Source of the DNA: Narthecium ossifragum | Taxonomy: Eukaryota; Streptophyta; Magnoliopsida; Dioscoreales; Nartheciaceae | Length of the DNA stretch: 64,000 nt | Reading direction: 5' to 3' | NCBI GenBank assembly: GCA_963920575.1 | Contig: OY986970.1 | Location: 1,069,001-1,133,000, forward strand | Part shown: piece after piece, positions 1 to 12,055 of the stretch | Position numbering within the stretch: position 1 is the stretch's first letter | How the letters are laid out: each line of letters begins with the position of its first letter | The notes under the pieces: generated by a model | Seen by the model: only the letters and a program-made list of their open reading frames with translations | Told to the model about the DNA's origin: nothing | Database searches by the model: none | Position numbers and translations under genes: made by a program

Positions 1-700
1 CGAGATCGACGAGTAGTGGCTCCTCCCCACTTGCATCCGGTCGGATTCGTTACGGATACTAAAACCTACCCGCATTACATGCACGAAAAGCGGGCTTGGG
101 CCGGGCTTTGATCCCGGTATAATAGCTCAAAGCCCATGTCCATTACAAAGTGAATCCGAAGCCCGTCCAAATTTTTGGGTCTATGTGACCTAGGCCTGAC
201 AAATAACTTGTTGAATGGGCCGGGCTTTTCAGGCCTCTATCGGGTTATCGGATTTCGAGTGAATCCAATATTCCAACCCAATCCAAGGTCAAGGGAGAGT
301 CAAAAGGGATTTTAAACCCAAGGTGGAGCATTTAAGAAGAACGATTGGACGGGACCAAAAGTGATCTATCTGATTTGGTCTGACCCGAGTTCCCATGCAT
401 CAAATCATCATGCTTCGCTGGAATTTAATAGAGCATCTGGTGGTCCGAATCACGAAAGCACACGTGGCGGCGTGGACGTCTATCGAGCCCGGACGGACCC
501 CAAAGGCTCTGGATGGAGTTAATAAGCCGCCAAAAGATCGGAGCCGCATATTCGCCATTAAAGAACTCAGAGATCTCGTCGAGTTCCAAGTCGTCTCTCA
601 ACGGCAACGAGCCATAATAAATAATCGCTCGTGATCCCCACACCGTACGATTAAAGTAATCATCCACCGTCCATCTCGTATCCGAGTCGCACCTATTTGG
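1..700. other. upstream region of LOG, no gene seen
   Basis: No convincing gene. GGGCCGGGCTTT-type words occur near 96 and 218, with related GGGC-rich words around them. This resembles decayed repeat sequence, but I cannot name a family. The rest is probably the distal promoter of the LOG gene. Confidence 0.4.
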
Positions 701-704
701 TCGT

Positions 705-734
705 ATAAATACCCTTTCAAAACCCTCTATATAA
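705..734 (+). promoter_or_regulatory. TATA-box candidates for LOG
   Basis: Two TATA-like words, TATAAAT at 705-711 and TATATAA at 728-734, lie 74-103 bases before the LOG start codon. That leaves room for a 5' leader of about 40-75 bases. Either could be the core promoter; the sequence does not decide between them. Confidence 0.5.
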
Positions 735-807
735 GGTGGAGACCAGGGCCAGAGCTTTTAGAGCGACCACCGACTCTTTTGTATTCTAATCGAGGGGAGA
801 GGTTGGG

Positions 808-2211
808 ATGGAGAATATATTGGTGGATGGTGAAGTCGAAGGGCAGAGCGAGGTGAGGCTCCCGAAGATGGAGGAGATGAGGTCGAGGTTTCGGAGGATC
901 TGTGTGTTTTGCGGGAGCAGCTCGGGGAGGAAGCCCAGCTACCAGGAGGCAGCCATTGAGCTTGGAAAAGAGCTGGTAGGTAATTGTTATGAAGAGAATA
1001 ATCTAGATATATATGCCCCTGTTTTTATGGATTTTGATATTCTTTGAGCTACAATGCGTGTCGAATATGAGGATTTGGATGAATGGAGGGCACCAAGATT
1101 CCTTTTTTGGTCTTTTAGAGGGTGTGTTTTATGAGGTTTAGGTTTAAAACCATTAGAGCTCATAGAAAGATGGCTCCTTTGACTGTCTTTGAACTTTTGA
1201 GGCTCTAATGGTGACAGATTCTGGTGATTTAGGGCTTTCCAGGTCAGTTCTTGGCCTGTTTGTGCTGCCCATTTGAATTACACACGCGACCGCATGAGTA
1301 TGGTCCGCAAAAACTATTAAAGCGCATAAAAGATCGCTCTTTGATCGTTGTTTTTATCTTTTGAGAGCTCAAATGGTTTGGATTTTAAGGTTTGGATTTT
1401 AAGGAATCTCACCCATATTCTCTTGGAAGAGACCTGCTAGAGGCCACTATGTCGTTTCCGGCTCCATAGTAATAGTGGGAGGCTATATACGAGCTTGCAG
1501 TAGTCAATTTTAATTTATTAATTAGATGGAATCCATTACCCTTTTGATGGATTTTTAGAACTTGTTCTTGTTCTTGTTCTTCTTCATAGATAGATAGCTA
1601 GTTGAGGTTGGAAGATGGTACCTTTCGTTTCCTTCTTTTTTGCCATTAATGATCGTTTCAATGGATTTGTCTCTTTTAGGTAATGGTTTGCATCAGTGCT
1701 GAGGTTTAGCATGAAGGATTGCTAGCTGTAACTGGCCTGGCTGTTGAGCAGCCTTCTTGCATGATCTCTGCCAAATGGTTATAGACAAAAGCTAAAATAA
1801 GCATAAAAATAAGGCAAACTCTCCTGCCATTCTGTGGGGGAGAAAAGTGCTACTTGGGACATCATGACCCATGAGCATGTTCCCCGCAATGCTCTCATGG
1901 GCCTCTCTTATCAATCGGTTTCCTTGCCACTAGGAGGACTATTTATCGTTATTCTTTATTTCTTGGAGCAGAAAAAGTTGAAATTTTGATGAACAGTAAT
2001 TAATTAATTAATTAGGAACTGTGTGTTCTGGTCTGATGACACGTGTTCTCTGGTGGTTGCCTATTTTCTTTTCTTGTGCAGGTGGAGAGAGGCATTGATC
2101 TGGTATATGGTGGAGGGAGCATTGGCTTGATGGGTCTTGTTTCTCAAGCAGTCCATGATGGAGGCCGCCATGTTTTAGGGTCATCTCTCTCTCTCTCTCT
2201 CTCTCTCACTC

Positions 2212-2275
<64 letters not shown>

Positions 2276-5200
2276 AGGCTACACCTAGGACAATAGGTGC
2301 ATGTTTGTTGTTTTCTTCCATGCCATAAGTGGAAGCTTTTCTTCTTTAATTTCCACTGTCCTTACCTATACATGATCTCGCTATAGAGGCCCGGAGGATT
2401 GTAGCTTTAGCATCATGTAGCCTGACCATGTGGCATTTGTGTAATTCTCATTCCTAAACAAAGAAAAAGAATGTTTAGCTATTCTCATTGGTTATCGAGA
2501 TGGAAATGGAATTAGTTTTCTGGCGTTTGGCATTATTCTTTCAAGCATTATCTGAAGGCTTCACCTGATAAATCATCCACGATCGCCTTTGCGTCCTTGA
2601 CTGGCTCTCTCCTCTCTTCAGGGTCTAAAGGCACTCCATATGTTAATATTATGCCTTTGTATTCATGATATCTGCCCCCTGCCCCACTAACTTCCGGGTC
2701 AAGCACTAACACTTCTGTGCTCTATTTGTTGTTCGCTTGGCAGGGTTATACCAAAGTCGTTGATGCCCAGAGAGGTGAGTTTGAAGAAGCAATGACCTAT
2801 AATACCTGATATTCTCTATCTAAGAACGATAGGTCACTCAGTATTGAAGAATATTTTCTATAATGTTGGACAAGGGAGCTTCATTTATCTCTTATAAGAC
2901 ATATTTGCTCTATCTTTTGGAGCTTGATGATCTTAGATAATTTTGGTGTTGGTTGCCTATTTGCTTCTGTGCTTCATCAGTTAGAAGTATGAATTTTCTG
3001 TTCAATTGTTTGGTAAGCCGGAGATGCCTAGAGCTCCAACAGCATCTATTTTCTAATATTAATGAGGAAACATTATCTACTAAGGAATCTGCATTCAATG
3101 CGACTATCTTAATCTTTCATCAATTATCTTATTCCAGCCTACAGCTGATCTAGTCAAATATTTAAGTCTTTCAGAAAATAGTTAATTTTGCTAGATGATT
3201 AGCCATTTTAAAAATATTTATTTTCTCCAAATGATTAGACCAGTTTTAAGCAGTTTTTGTGAGCAATCAATTAGCTTGTTTCCTTGTGTCTCCTTCAGTC
3301 TCACTTTGGTTCCCCGTGGTTTTAATAAGCACCTAATTTTTTACGCGAATGCTATATAGTCAGTAGGAGCTAAAATTCATAGAAATGCTTTAAACGTCTA
3401 CAGCTCTACACTATATAAGCTCTGTTGCTTCATGTAGCAGTTAACAGGAGAAACTGTTGGAGAAGTTAAAGCTGTATCAGATATGCATGAGAGAAAGGCC
3501 GTGATGGCTCGCGTAGCAGATGCATTCATTGCTTTGCCTGGTTAGCCTTCTCGGGATATATATCAAGAGAAACTTACTTCAAGATCATTTGGATTTTGTA
3601 TTCTGATTTTTGGCATAATTATTGCATCAGGAGGTTATGGGACACTTGAAGAACTGCTCGAGGTTATTACATGGGCCCAGCTGGGGATCCATAACAAGCC
3701 GGTAAGCTAATTGCATCTCCATTTTCCTTTTGTCGATGCAATATGAACCAATGTGGGTAAGAGTGCCTTCAATTTCTTAGTAAGCCAACTTAAAGTCTAC
3801 GGGAATATATTATCCTAATACTTCGGTGGAGCATTCCATCAGCCAGTAGCATGTGACATCAACTTTCTATAGATTGAAGATTTGGAAGACATGAGTTGTG
3901 TGACCTTCCTTGCTTAAACCAACATTGTTCCCGGTGATGAAACCAAAAGTAGACGAACATGCAAACCGTGGAATTGATTGCTTAACTGAACCCCCCCTGA
4001 TTATTTGCAAAGTTCTGCATCATTCACCAAATAATATGTTACATGTGGTCTCTCGTGGCTTTAAAGATTATGGATAGTGGATCTCATTGCTTTATGGTCC
4101 TCAATCATGTACCAATTTAATATAGATATCGAATGAGATTTATTTGAGTCAAACCCACGATTTGAGCAATCATCTGTCTTTTTCCGAATGATGTTTACAT
4201 TGTCTGATAGATTATATACGGATACAACGGTAGGCAACAGCCCTTTCTGGTCAAGTTAATCTATTTCATGTTATTTCTGTCTTCTAGTTCCCCTTAGAAA
4301 GGATACTATGTGTTCAGACTATGGTTTGATGGCTGTGACCATGCATATCCAAAAGTTCTCTCTTGAGAAGATAGCGGTTGTTGTTTAGATTAATCCTTTG
4401 TGGGTTGGTTTGGTTCACAAGTCAACATTATGCATATAGATAGTCGGCAAGTCATGTATGGCGACGCAATAGGACCATTTGTGGCATATATTCATCCGAA
4501 AGTATGTATATATTAACTAGCTAATGATTCTAATACTTTCTCATGACTTCATCTTTGCCAAGGATCATCTGAGTTCTAAAAATCAGAGCAAGGCACCTAC
4601 TGTAGATGTATATACATATAATGAAGAGTGGAGCATGTCACTTCCTTATAACCATCTGACTTTAAGATCGAAGTATCATGAAACTTTTAGAAATTTTTCA
4701 ATCGCATCCTAATCCTGACCAAACTCGTACAATCCTTTGCCTTATAAATGGTGATTATTAAATTAAAACACCAATATCTTCTCATTGCAACTGCAGTGGT
4801 GTCAGATGTCCACACAACCTCATGCAAATATTAGGTAGATCCTCAGTGACATGATTAGTTGGTCCTCATCTTTTTCTTTTTCTTTTTTGAATTATTAATG
4901 AGGCTAGGTATTAGTCTATTAGGATAGACACTACTCTAGGTGGGATCAGGTACTTCAATACTTAATTACAGTGTATACAAATAGCCTAGTACTTATTTCA
5001 TGGTCTATTTTGTGCAACTTGGCAGGTGGGTCTCCTGAATGTTGATGGGTATTACAACTCATTACTGTCATTCATTGATGTGGCTGTTGACGAAGGGTTC
5101 ATATCTCAAACAGCTCGCCGAATCATCATCTCTCATCCATCAGCCAAGGAACTGGTCAGAAAATTGGAGGTAATAAGAAAACACAAGATTCTTATCTTTA

Positions 5201-5523
5201 AGTTGTCAATCAATCAAACCATCTTGTGTCATATCTAAAATATATATATCTGCAAATCTTTCTTTAAAGCAAACAGAATCAGAATCAGATAGCACTGTGA
5301 TTGATTTTGTGAAGCTTTGCTCAACTTGAATAATATGATCACTTCTGAATGTACCAACAATGTATGAATATGTATCATATGTTTACACCACCTAATTTTG
5401 GTTCTTCAAGTATTGCAGGAATACATACCTGAACGCGATGATTTTGTGGCCAAATTGATCTGGGAGGTGGAGCAGCAGCCGCTAAATTGTGCACCTGAAA
5501 CAGAGACGAGGATTGCCACTTAA
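808..5523 (+). CDS. LOG: Cytokinin riboside 5'-monophosphate phosphoribohydrolase (LOG family)
   Basis: LOG enzymes cleave cytokinin riboside 5'-monophosphates to active free-base cytokinins and ribose 5-phosphate in the cytosol. Seven exons: 808-975, 2082-2179, 2744-2774, 3441-3540, 3631-3701, 5026-5169, 5419-5523. Phases agree and encode 238 aa, normal for the family. Visible motifs are the nucleotide-binding GGGSIGLMG (residues 66-74), DMHERK (113-118) and the hallmark PGGYGTLEE (132-140), whose second Gly codon region is split by the fourth intron. The first Met fits: the TATA words lie about 75-100 bases upstream and a short variable N-terminus precedes the conserved CVFCGSSSG segment. 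Intron 1 is about 1.1 kb and intron 5 about 1.3 kb. Which LOG paralogue it is cannot be told from the window. Confidence 0.95.
2184..2270 (+). repeat. (CT)n microsatellite in LOG intron 2
   Basis: An 87-base CT tract with a few interruptions starts only 4 bases after the GT of the exon 2 splice donor. It gives a long pyrimidine run at the wrong end of the intron. The tract is likely length-polymorphic. Confidence 0.95.
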
Positions 5524-6118
5524 TCAGTCAGGCTGCAAATCTGAAGATTTTTTTTCCTTTTGGCACTAACCAAGCACAGCATACTCATCAGCATCACCAA
5601 CAAAGTTTTGGCTTATGTTATTGTAATCTTAGCCTGTGTCTTTTTCTCAGCAAATATATAGGAAACTATAAGTGAAAATATAGACATCTTCTCTTGTGAT
5701 TTATTGGTTCTTTTGCTCCATATCGTACTTATTAATTTATTATTGGTAGTTTTTGCAAATACCCCCCTAATCTTATAGCTATATTTTTTCAAAAAAAAAA
5801 ATCCTGCATTATTGATTTTTGTAACCCCGCCTTGATATTTGTAATTCCCCCCCTCTCTAAGCAATGGTGTGATGCTCTTTCGAATGCGAGCTAGATTAGC
5901 GTGCGTGCTAGTAAAACGACAAAAGAGTGTGATAAAGAGATGAGAACCGTCCACTCGTTTTTCTTAACGTGGACGCTGAAATATTGGTTCAGATGTTCGC
6001 GAGGGATACCTAAGCTTCTTTTTCAAATTTTGGCTCTTAGATGTGATTGCATAGGCGCGGGGAGAAGGATTCATATTCTATCTAAGGCTCCACTTCCTCT
6101 CTGAGGATTGGGCAAAAG
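5524..6118. other. LOG 3' UTR and LOG-MRNIP spacer
   Basis: No gene found. It should contain the LOG 3' UTR and the promoter of the following gene. The AT-rich stretch with C-runs at 5755-5850 (CAAATACCCCCC and similar words) resembles the ends of the long inverted-repeat element at 17.6-18.5 kb, but no paired arm is visible here. Confidence 0.5.
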
Positions 6119-7132
6119 ATGTCGACGACGACCCTCTTCATCGCTCTCCAGTGCTCCCAGTGCTCAACGATGCAGGTCTCTCTCTCTCTCTCTAGCGCGC
6201 GCTCTCTGTCTCTCTGTCTCTCTGTCTCTCTCTCGTTACCCTGTCTCCTTGGATCAGGTTAAGCAGCAGAAGAGGAGCAGCAACAAGTGGGTGTGCGTGG
6301 TGTGCAACCAGCGGCAATCGGTTCGCCGGATCCACGGCCAGGGTCACCTAGCCCGCGACGTCCGTGGATTTGTGCAGCGGTTCAACATGTCCCGGATGGT
6401 CCACGGATCTGACGGCCCCGATTCCATCCCGATCCAACCGGGCGGTGGGATGGGCTCCCTAGCAGAGGCGGGGGTGGAGGAAAACCTTGGATCGCCGCCA
6501 CCGGTGACGAGGAAGCGGACGGATTGGTCCGAGTTTCTCGATCCAGATGAGGAACGGGGAGACGAAGCCAACGGAGGTAAGTTTTTCTTCCCGAAATGCC
6601 CCTAGCTAATAGGGCTTTAGATATGGTTCCTGTCGGCCGGCGATCGTTCTAATTCTCGGAATACCCTCCTCAGAAGCACTCTTGGAAGAGAATATTACGA
6701 CGGAATCGCCCCCCAAAAAGTTCGCAAGATCCTTCCCAAAATACCCAGTTCGAGCGAGTGCTGCGCCTGGTGATCGCGCCAAGCCTTTGAAGCCAACTTT
6801 CTCGTATAAGAAACGCCAAAACCGAGGAGCCCAGCAAGGCATGACGCCTCCTCCCCTCTCTTTGCCCTGTTTCATCAACCATCGAGCTGATTGATTCATG
6901 TGAATCACTTGCAGATAGCGATAAAGCAAAGAGACGCAGGATGACTGGAGCAGCGAGCGGACCGTCCAAATGGAGCGAGTATTTGGAGGGAGAAGACATG
7001 GATCAGAGGAACTGCCAAGTAGAAGGCGGTTCTTATTCAAACTTCGATGGGCCTCAGCACAGCGGAGAAAAGAGCTCGTTTCAGGATGCTGTTATTATAG
7101 TCGAAGAGGAGGTCCATCCTGACTTCAAGTAA
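6119..7132 (+). CDS. MRNIP: MRN complex-interacting protein homologue (MRNIP/UPF0544)
   Basis: In animals MRNIP binds the MRE11-RAD50-NBS1 complex and supports the DNA-damage response; the plant role is inferred. Four exons: 6119-6175, 6258-6576, 6674-6838, 6915-7132, giving 252 aa. The N-terminal domain has two CxxC pairs (Cys12/15 and Cys32/35), likely zinc-binding, followed by the conserved RIHGQGHLARDVR segment. Two short W-S-E-F/Y-L motifs recur at residues 109-113 and 200-204, as is typical of the family. The start ATG at 6119 puts CSQC in the right place; an upstream overlapping frame from 6108 lacks the family N-terminus. Intron 1 is only 82 bases and CT-rich. Intron 3 must start with GC (6839) to keep the frame. 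No obvious TATA box. Confidence 0.88.
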
Positions 7133-7799
7133 TGGCTTCGGAACCATTTGCTTTACTAATTTTAGACTGATCTTTGAGTATTGAAAACCATATGCAGACG
7201 GAATTAAGATTGATCCAAGCATAGAACAATGGATAGTTTTTATCTCTGTATCCCAACTTGTTTGCTATATTTGAATGCCAAATGGAATGTAGATTTAGAT
7301 GTATCTAGATCCAATAGAATTTTTAATTTCTTGACAGCCCATCTATTAGTCATTTGATTAGCTCTTCTGGGGTCAATCCAATTCAACTGGTAAATTATGA
7401 AATTAAATTTCCTAGCAACTTTCCAGATCAGGAAGGAACGAAAGATTTACTGTGCTCCTTGCGTTGTAGCTTGGACGCCAGGAGAAAAGACCCAACAAAG
7501 TGATGCAGCTCTGGCGAGCCCCAAGCAGAGGAGTCAACGGGTCGGAATCATATACCCTCCGGTATAGATCCAAGTCCGGATTTTCTAGGACTCTGGGTCG
7601 GTTCAGTGTCAAATTTTGAATGGAGAAGCTTTCTTCGGATACTGGAGCAGCATGTGAATCGGGTTATCGGGTTATCGGGCTGCATTGACGCCCGTGCATC
7701 GGACAACAATAACGGCATCTGAAAAATACGAAAATGGATAATCTTGTACCTCATATATATTTCATTACATGAGATTCTTGTTTTCATACCGTTCTTCGT
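7133..7799. other. MRNIP-UBC2 spacer
   Basis: No gene seen. It should hold the 3' UTR of the MRNIP-like gene and the promoter of the ubiquitin-conjugating enzyme gene. Open frames here are short and overlap on both strands without recognisable domains. Confidence 0.5.
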
Positions 7800-8126
7800 G
7801 TCTTTTGGCCTCTCTGCGGCGATTCCTCTCGATCCTTCCAGATGGAGGACTCTCCTCTCTGATATCTGGGAACTGGGAACTGTGAACTATAGGTCCCGGG
7901 ATCGAATAAATTTCCCAGGGTTTCGGCGATTCGGGTGCTGCGCCCGTCTCGAAGGTAATGAAAATCCCCTCGTTCTTGATAACGCAAAGATTTCGTCTCT
8001 CTAGGTGTTTAATTTGGTGGTGGGTTCTATATTGGATGTCAGGAAATCACGAAACCCTATATTCTCCTTAGAAAGCCCTGTTCGAATTCTTGCTATAAGG
8101 TGCTGATTAAAGGATCCGATCTTTAA

Positions 8127-8636
8127 ATTCGAGAGGCTTTTCCGTTGATCCCGGGTCTGGTGTGTCGGCTGTTGGTGTAGTGGCTTGCGCGGCTGATGGG
8201 TTGCCGCAATGGGCAGTGGGATGGCCAATTGGCGTTGGGACGGTGCTTCAGGGAGAGATGGCGGCGATCCTTTTTGCCTTGAAAGAGGCATCAGCTAGAG
8301 GAGTTGTGTGTCTTGTTGCTTGTTGCTTGTTGCGGAGTCAGTCTCATTACATGTTGTCCAGGTGCTGAATGGTTTGAGGCTATGGCCTCGAGAATTGGAG
8401 GGACTAGCCAAAGAGGTGTGGTCTGAGGCACTTAACTTTGAGTCTCTTTTATTCCTTCACATTGTGAGATCTTGTAATGCTAGGGCCGATAGTGTTGCAT
8501 GTTTTTGTCGTTTGATGGGTGCCTCTTTTATGTGGTCTCAACAGGATGGTTTTGAGCTTCTGGATAGGCTCCTGTAAGTCATAATTCTAGCCTTCGGGCT
8601 CAGGCTCATAAAAAAAAAATTCGAAAGCCTTTTCCG
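8127..8636 (+). mobile_element. 5'-truncated LINE (RNase H end) with target duplication
   Basis: The 18-base direct repeats at 8127-8144 and 8619-8636 match at 16 of 18 positions and flank a 474-base insert ending in a run of ten A (8610-8619). The insert encodes the tail of a plant LINE RNase H domain. It begins DPGSGVSAVGVV, continues with an E-M-A-A-I-L-F-A-L-K helix, and after a frameshift near 8330 ends with an N-A-R-A-D motif and a stop at 8575-8577. Target duplication, poly(A) and 5' truncation together indicate reverse-transcribed insertion. It lies in sense orientation in the probable UBC2 leader intron. Confidence 0.85.
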
Positions 8637-8700
8637 CCAATTTATTTTGAACTTGGTACGTATGAAACCCCTGGTTATATGTGGCCGAGTTCTTTCTTAA

Positions 8701-8925
8701 GGCCCTGTTTGGTCTGGGAATATGGGGGGAATAATTCCCATACTTATTCCCAAACACTTTTTTCTATTTCAAGTAATCATTACACATTTATTCTCATTCC
8801 ACCTACCACTACCATTTTACTTTTTCTTATTCCAAGAAATCATTACTACTTTATTCCCACTTTTCCTAACCCCAAAATCCCTTATTTCCATTTTTCCTAA
8901 CCCCGTACCAAACGAGGTGTGTGAG
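8701..8925. repeat. MITE-like element with short inverted ends
   Basis: The left end reads GGCCCTGTTTGGTCT and the right end ACCAAACGAGGTG, giving imperfect inverted ends around the word GTTTGGT common in plant MITEs. The interior is AT-rich and repetitive (ATTCCCA, TTCCTAACCCC). I could not fix a target duplication, so the borders are approximate and the superfamily is open. Confidence 0.45.
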
Positions 8926-9041
8926 CCTTCTGGTGGTGGAGCTTGCTTCTGTTAAACTGGGACATCTTAGGATTAGTGGACCTTTATTTTGTTTTAGACG
9001 TCATACTTATCAGCAGTCTGTATGAGCTGTAGGCGGCGAGG

Positions 9042-11663
9042 ATGTCGACACCCGCAAGGACAAGGCTGATGAGGGACTTCAAAATACTGACGCATGACCC
9101 TCCAGCAGGTATAAGCGGCGCTCCTGAGGATAGCAACATCATGTTCTGGAATGCTGTTATATTTGGGTATGTTCTTGATATGACATTTGGGCTTCCAAGC
9201 CTTTGAATCTGTGTAATTTCGCTTCGTGTTGATTCTTCCTCCCCTCGCTTTGAATTGCAGTCCTGATGACACCCCTTGGGATGGAGGTAAGTCCAGCTTC
9301 CCTCGTAATAACATGATTGGCATGTAGCCATAAAGAATGAGGATGTGATCTTGGTGCTCTGTGTACGTGTTCTAGGATTGTGTTTCAAGTTAGTGAATCT
9401 TAGCTGCAGGCATCTTGTGGAATTGCCATTTGCGTGCCAGATGTATACTTGTTTCTCTTTGTCCACATTAAAGTTCAAGTATTCTATCATATAGGTATAC
9501 AGCGTATGGGGATGAGATTTTGTAGTGCTATAGAAATGGAATCTCGGCATTATTAGGCTCAAATTGTGTTATTTGTACTTCATGAGAATATTGTCATGAT
9601 TAGGTGCAGAGAATGTCATTTGTTCTGCTTGATATCTATTCCTTCAATTCTTTTCCGCCATACTTTTATAGTTTGATATGTATACTTTAGGAATTGTTGC
9701 ATATATTTTTTTATGCCATGTCAACTGCTGAATTCATATAAAGGATTTGATGAAAGTGGATGACTATTACAATCAGATCAATCACCGCACCACCTTTACA
9801 ATATAATATTGATCGGAAGAGCGCATGAACACCGCTTAAGTTCTTTTTCAGATGACTATTACTTTTATAGTTTAATATGTATACTTTAGGAATTGTTGCA
9901 TATATTTTTTTATGCCATGTCAACTGCTGAATTCATATAAAGGATTTGATGAAAGTGGATGACTATTACAATCAGATCAATCACCGCACCACCTTTACAA
10001 TATAATATTGATCGGAAGAGCGCATGAACACCGCTTAAGTTCTTTTTCAGATTCCAAGTGCATTGAATGTTCCATATCATATTATTGTTATTCTGTAATT
10101 TTTAGCTCGTAACTCCTTATATTGTTCTATCTCCATCGTTTTATTGCAAAAACTGGTAGCTATATGTGATCTGCAATGCAAATGAGTGACGCAGATTACT
10201 GTCTGTTTTAGACTTGACATATTCTGACATTTATTTCTCTAAAATATGCAACCATCTTGAATCTTTCAGGCACGTTTAAGCTGTCACTTCAGTTCACTGA
10301 GGATTATCCAAATAGACCTCCAAATGTTCGTTTTGTTTCTCGAATGTTTCATCCAAACAGTAAGTTTTGATGACCATTTCTTGTAATTTTTTTTAATCTG
10401 AAAAAAAATATCTTATGTTTGTTTATATTTTGCATTGGATATAGAGTAGCATTTCTCATTTCATCCAAACAATAAGTTGTGATTACCATTCCTTTTGGTA
10501 ATTGTTTTGGATCGGTAAAGTTTTTGTCTTAGGTTCATTTTGTTTTCTATTTGATAGAGATTATGATTTATCAATTCAGATATGATTAGAAGTGTCTGGC
10601 ATTAGGAAACTGTGTGAACTGCGTGAATGTTAAGAGTTTTCTACTTTTTGGCAATCCTCGGAAGTTAGCACTACTTTAGGAACCACATTTATGCTATATC
10701 TGAACTTTGCAAAAGCTAAATGTCAGTGAATTTTTAAACAGATGTCCTTAGGTCAGAACATGACATATTCCCATGCTGTGGGTGTAAGTTGTGTTTATCA
10801 TTTGCTATGGACAGAGTTGTAGAAAGTTAGATAACTGTCCCTAGCAGTCTTCTCTTTATTTTGACAGTTTAAATATTGACGTGTCCATTACACAAAAAAA
10901 AAGACAACTTTCACTTATTCTTGCATTTCTGTCGTGAAACATTAGGTCTTCATTAAAAGGGCTAGCACCGAGTGTCTGTTATGGTTCATGGCTAGAGAAT
11001 AATGGCCTAGGAAAGAATGATATCTGCCGACTATCAATTGCCTTGGGAAGAAATGTGTTCCTGGTGCTAACGATTTCCTTCTTTCGGTTTCTGGATATCT
11101 ATAGTTTATTCAGATGGAAGCATCTGTCTGGATATCCTTCAGAACCAGTGGAGCCCAACATATGATGTTGCTGCTATCCTTACTTCCGTCCAGGTAAGCT
11201 ATAACTTCTTTTTTTTTCTTGTGCTTTCATGCCAAAACTGACTGCCACTGGTTTCCTTTGCATTCAAGTTCTCGACACAACTGGGCTTGTTACTTCTGAA
11301 ATTCGATGAAAGGCTTTCGATGCCTTTTGTCATTGTGTGCATTTCTCTCTCTAATCAAGGTCTCCACGAGTTATGCAATCAAGTTTTGTCCCTACGTTGA
11401 TTTTTTTTTTCTATGACTAGTTGGCATTATTATCCAAATTTGACTGTGTTTAGTGATCCGGTCTTATTGTAGAGTAATAATGTCATGAAATATTTCTTTT
11501 GGAATAATTCCGCTCATGCTACCTCATATTGTAGTCATTACTGTGCGATCCAAATCCCAATTCTCCCGCAAATACAGAAGCTGCACGCATGTTTACTGAG
11601 AACTCGCGTGAGTACAGAAGTAAAGTACGTCAAGTCGTGGAGCAGAGTTGGACTGCAGATTGA
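9042..11663 (+). CDS. UBC2: Ubiquitin-conjugating enzyme E2, RAD6/UBC2 type
   Basis: RAD6-type E2s carry ubiquitin as a thioester and, with partner E3s, modify histone H2B and act in post-replication repair. Five exons: 9042-9166, 9261-9286, 10270-10359, 11105-11193, 11535-11663, encoding 152 aa, exactly the usual length of plant UBC1/2. The UBC fold is complete, with HPN at 78-80 and the catalytic Cys88 in [14 protein letters not shown]. The C-terminus ends VEQSWTAD as expected. It differs from the otherwise highly conserved plant N-terminus at a few positions (Thr7, and ILTH around 15-18). A leader intron carrying a LINE fragment probably precedes the start. Intron 2 contains a 199-base tandem duplication. 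Confidence 0.95.
9662..10050 (+). repeat. Two-copy 199-base tandem duplication in UBC2 intron 2
   Basis: The segment from 9662 recurs at 9861 with a period of 199 bases. The copies are almost identical; one visible difference is TTTGATATG against TTTAATATG. The second copy ends at 10050, after TTCTTTTTCAG. High similarity suggests a recent event, though assembly duplication is also possible. Confidence 0.95.
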
Positions 11664-12055
11664 TGAAGCCTCCTAGTTACCTGCATAAAATTGCATGTGC
11701 CCCGGTTACAGAACAGCTTACTTCCTAAGGTATATAGTTCATTGTAGTTGTATACTTTTCAGTTTTTGAAAACTATGTAACTGGGCACTATGTTCAGCAC
11801 AATGGCGTGGGATCATGCAAATGGGACTCGAAGGTTTCTTGCATGCATTTCTTTGTACATTGTTGATGGTGATTTCATCTGTAGAGGGCATTTATCAGTT
11901 TTGAGCTTAAGGCTGTTGAACTCAAACCCACTTCTCCTGATTAGTCTCAATGGCATCTATCTGATTCATGTTGTGACTCTATAGTTCTAACAATCAGCTT
12001 GAATCTATCAACCTCCAGAAAGATGGTTGTTTTGATATGTTGTGGGTGGGTTTAG

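Larger units (their letters stand above)
7955..9032 (+). other. Probable 5'-leader intron of UBC2
   Basis: A good donor (GAAG followed by GTAATG at 7955) lies downstream of a GC-rich leader-like stretch, and an acceptor (CTGTAG, ending 9032) lies nine bases before the UBC2 start codon. Plant UBC2 genes often have a leader intron. The interval carries the LINE fragment and a MITE-like element, which fits an intron tolerating insertions. Exact leader boundaries are inferred. Confidence 0.5.

Noticed and set aside
6108..6605. 165-codon plus-strand frame reading through MRNIP intron 1
   Set aside because: Its start is out of the MRNIP frame and translates a CT microsatellite into Ser-Leu repeats; splicing gives the conserved CxxC N-terminus.
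6606..7040. 144-codon minus-strand open frame over the MRNIP-like gene
   Set aside because: It lies opposite spliced exons of a recognised gene and has no domain or start context of its own.
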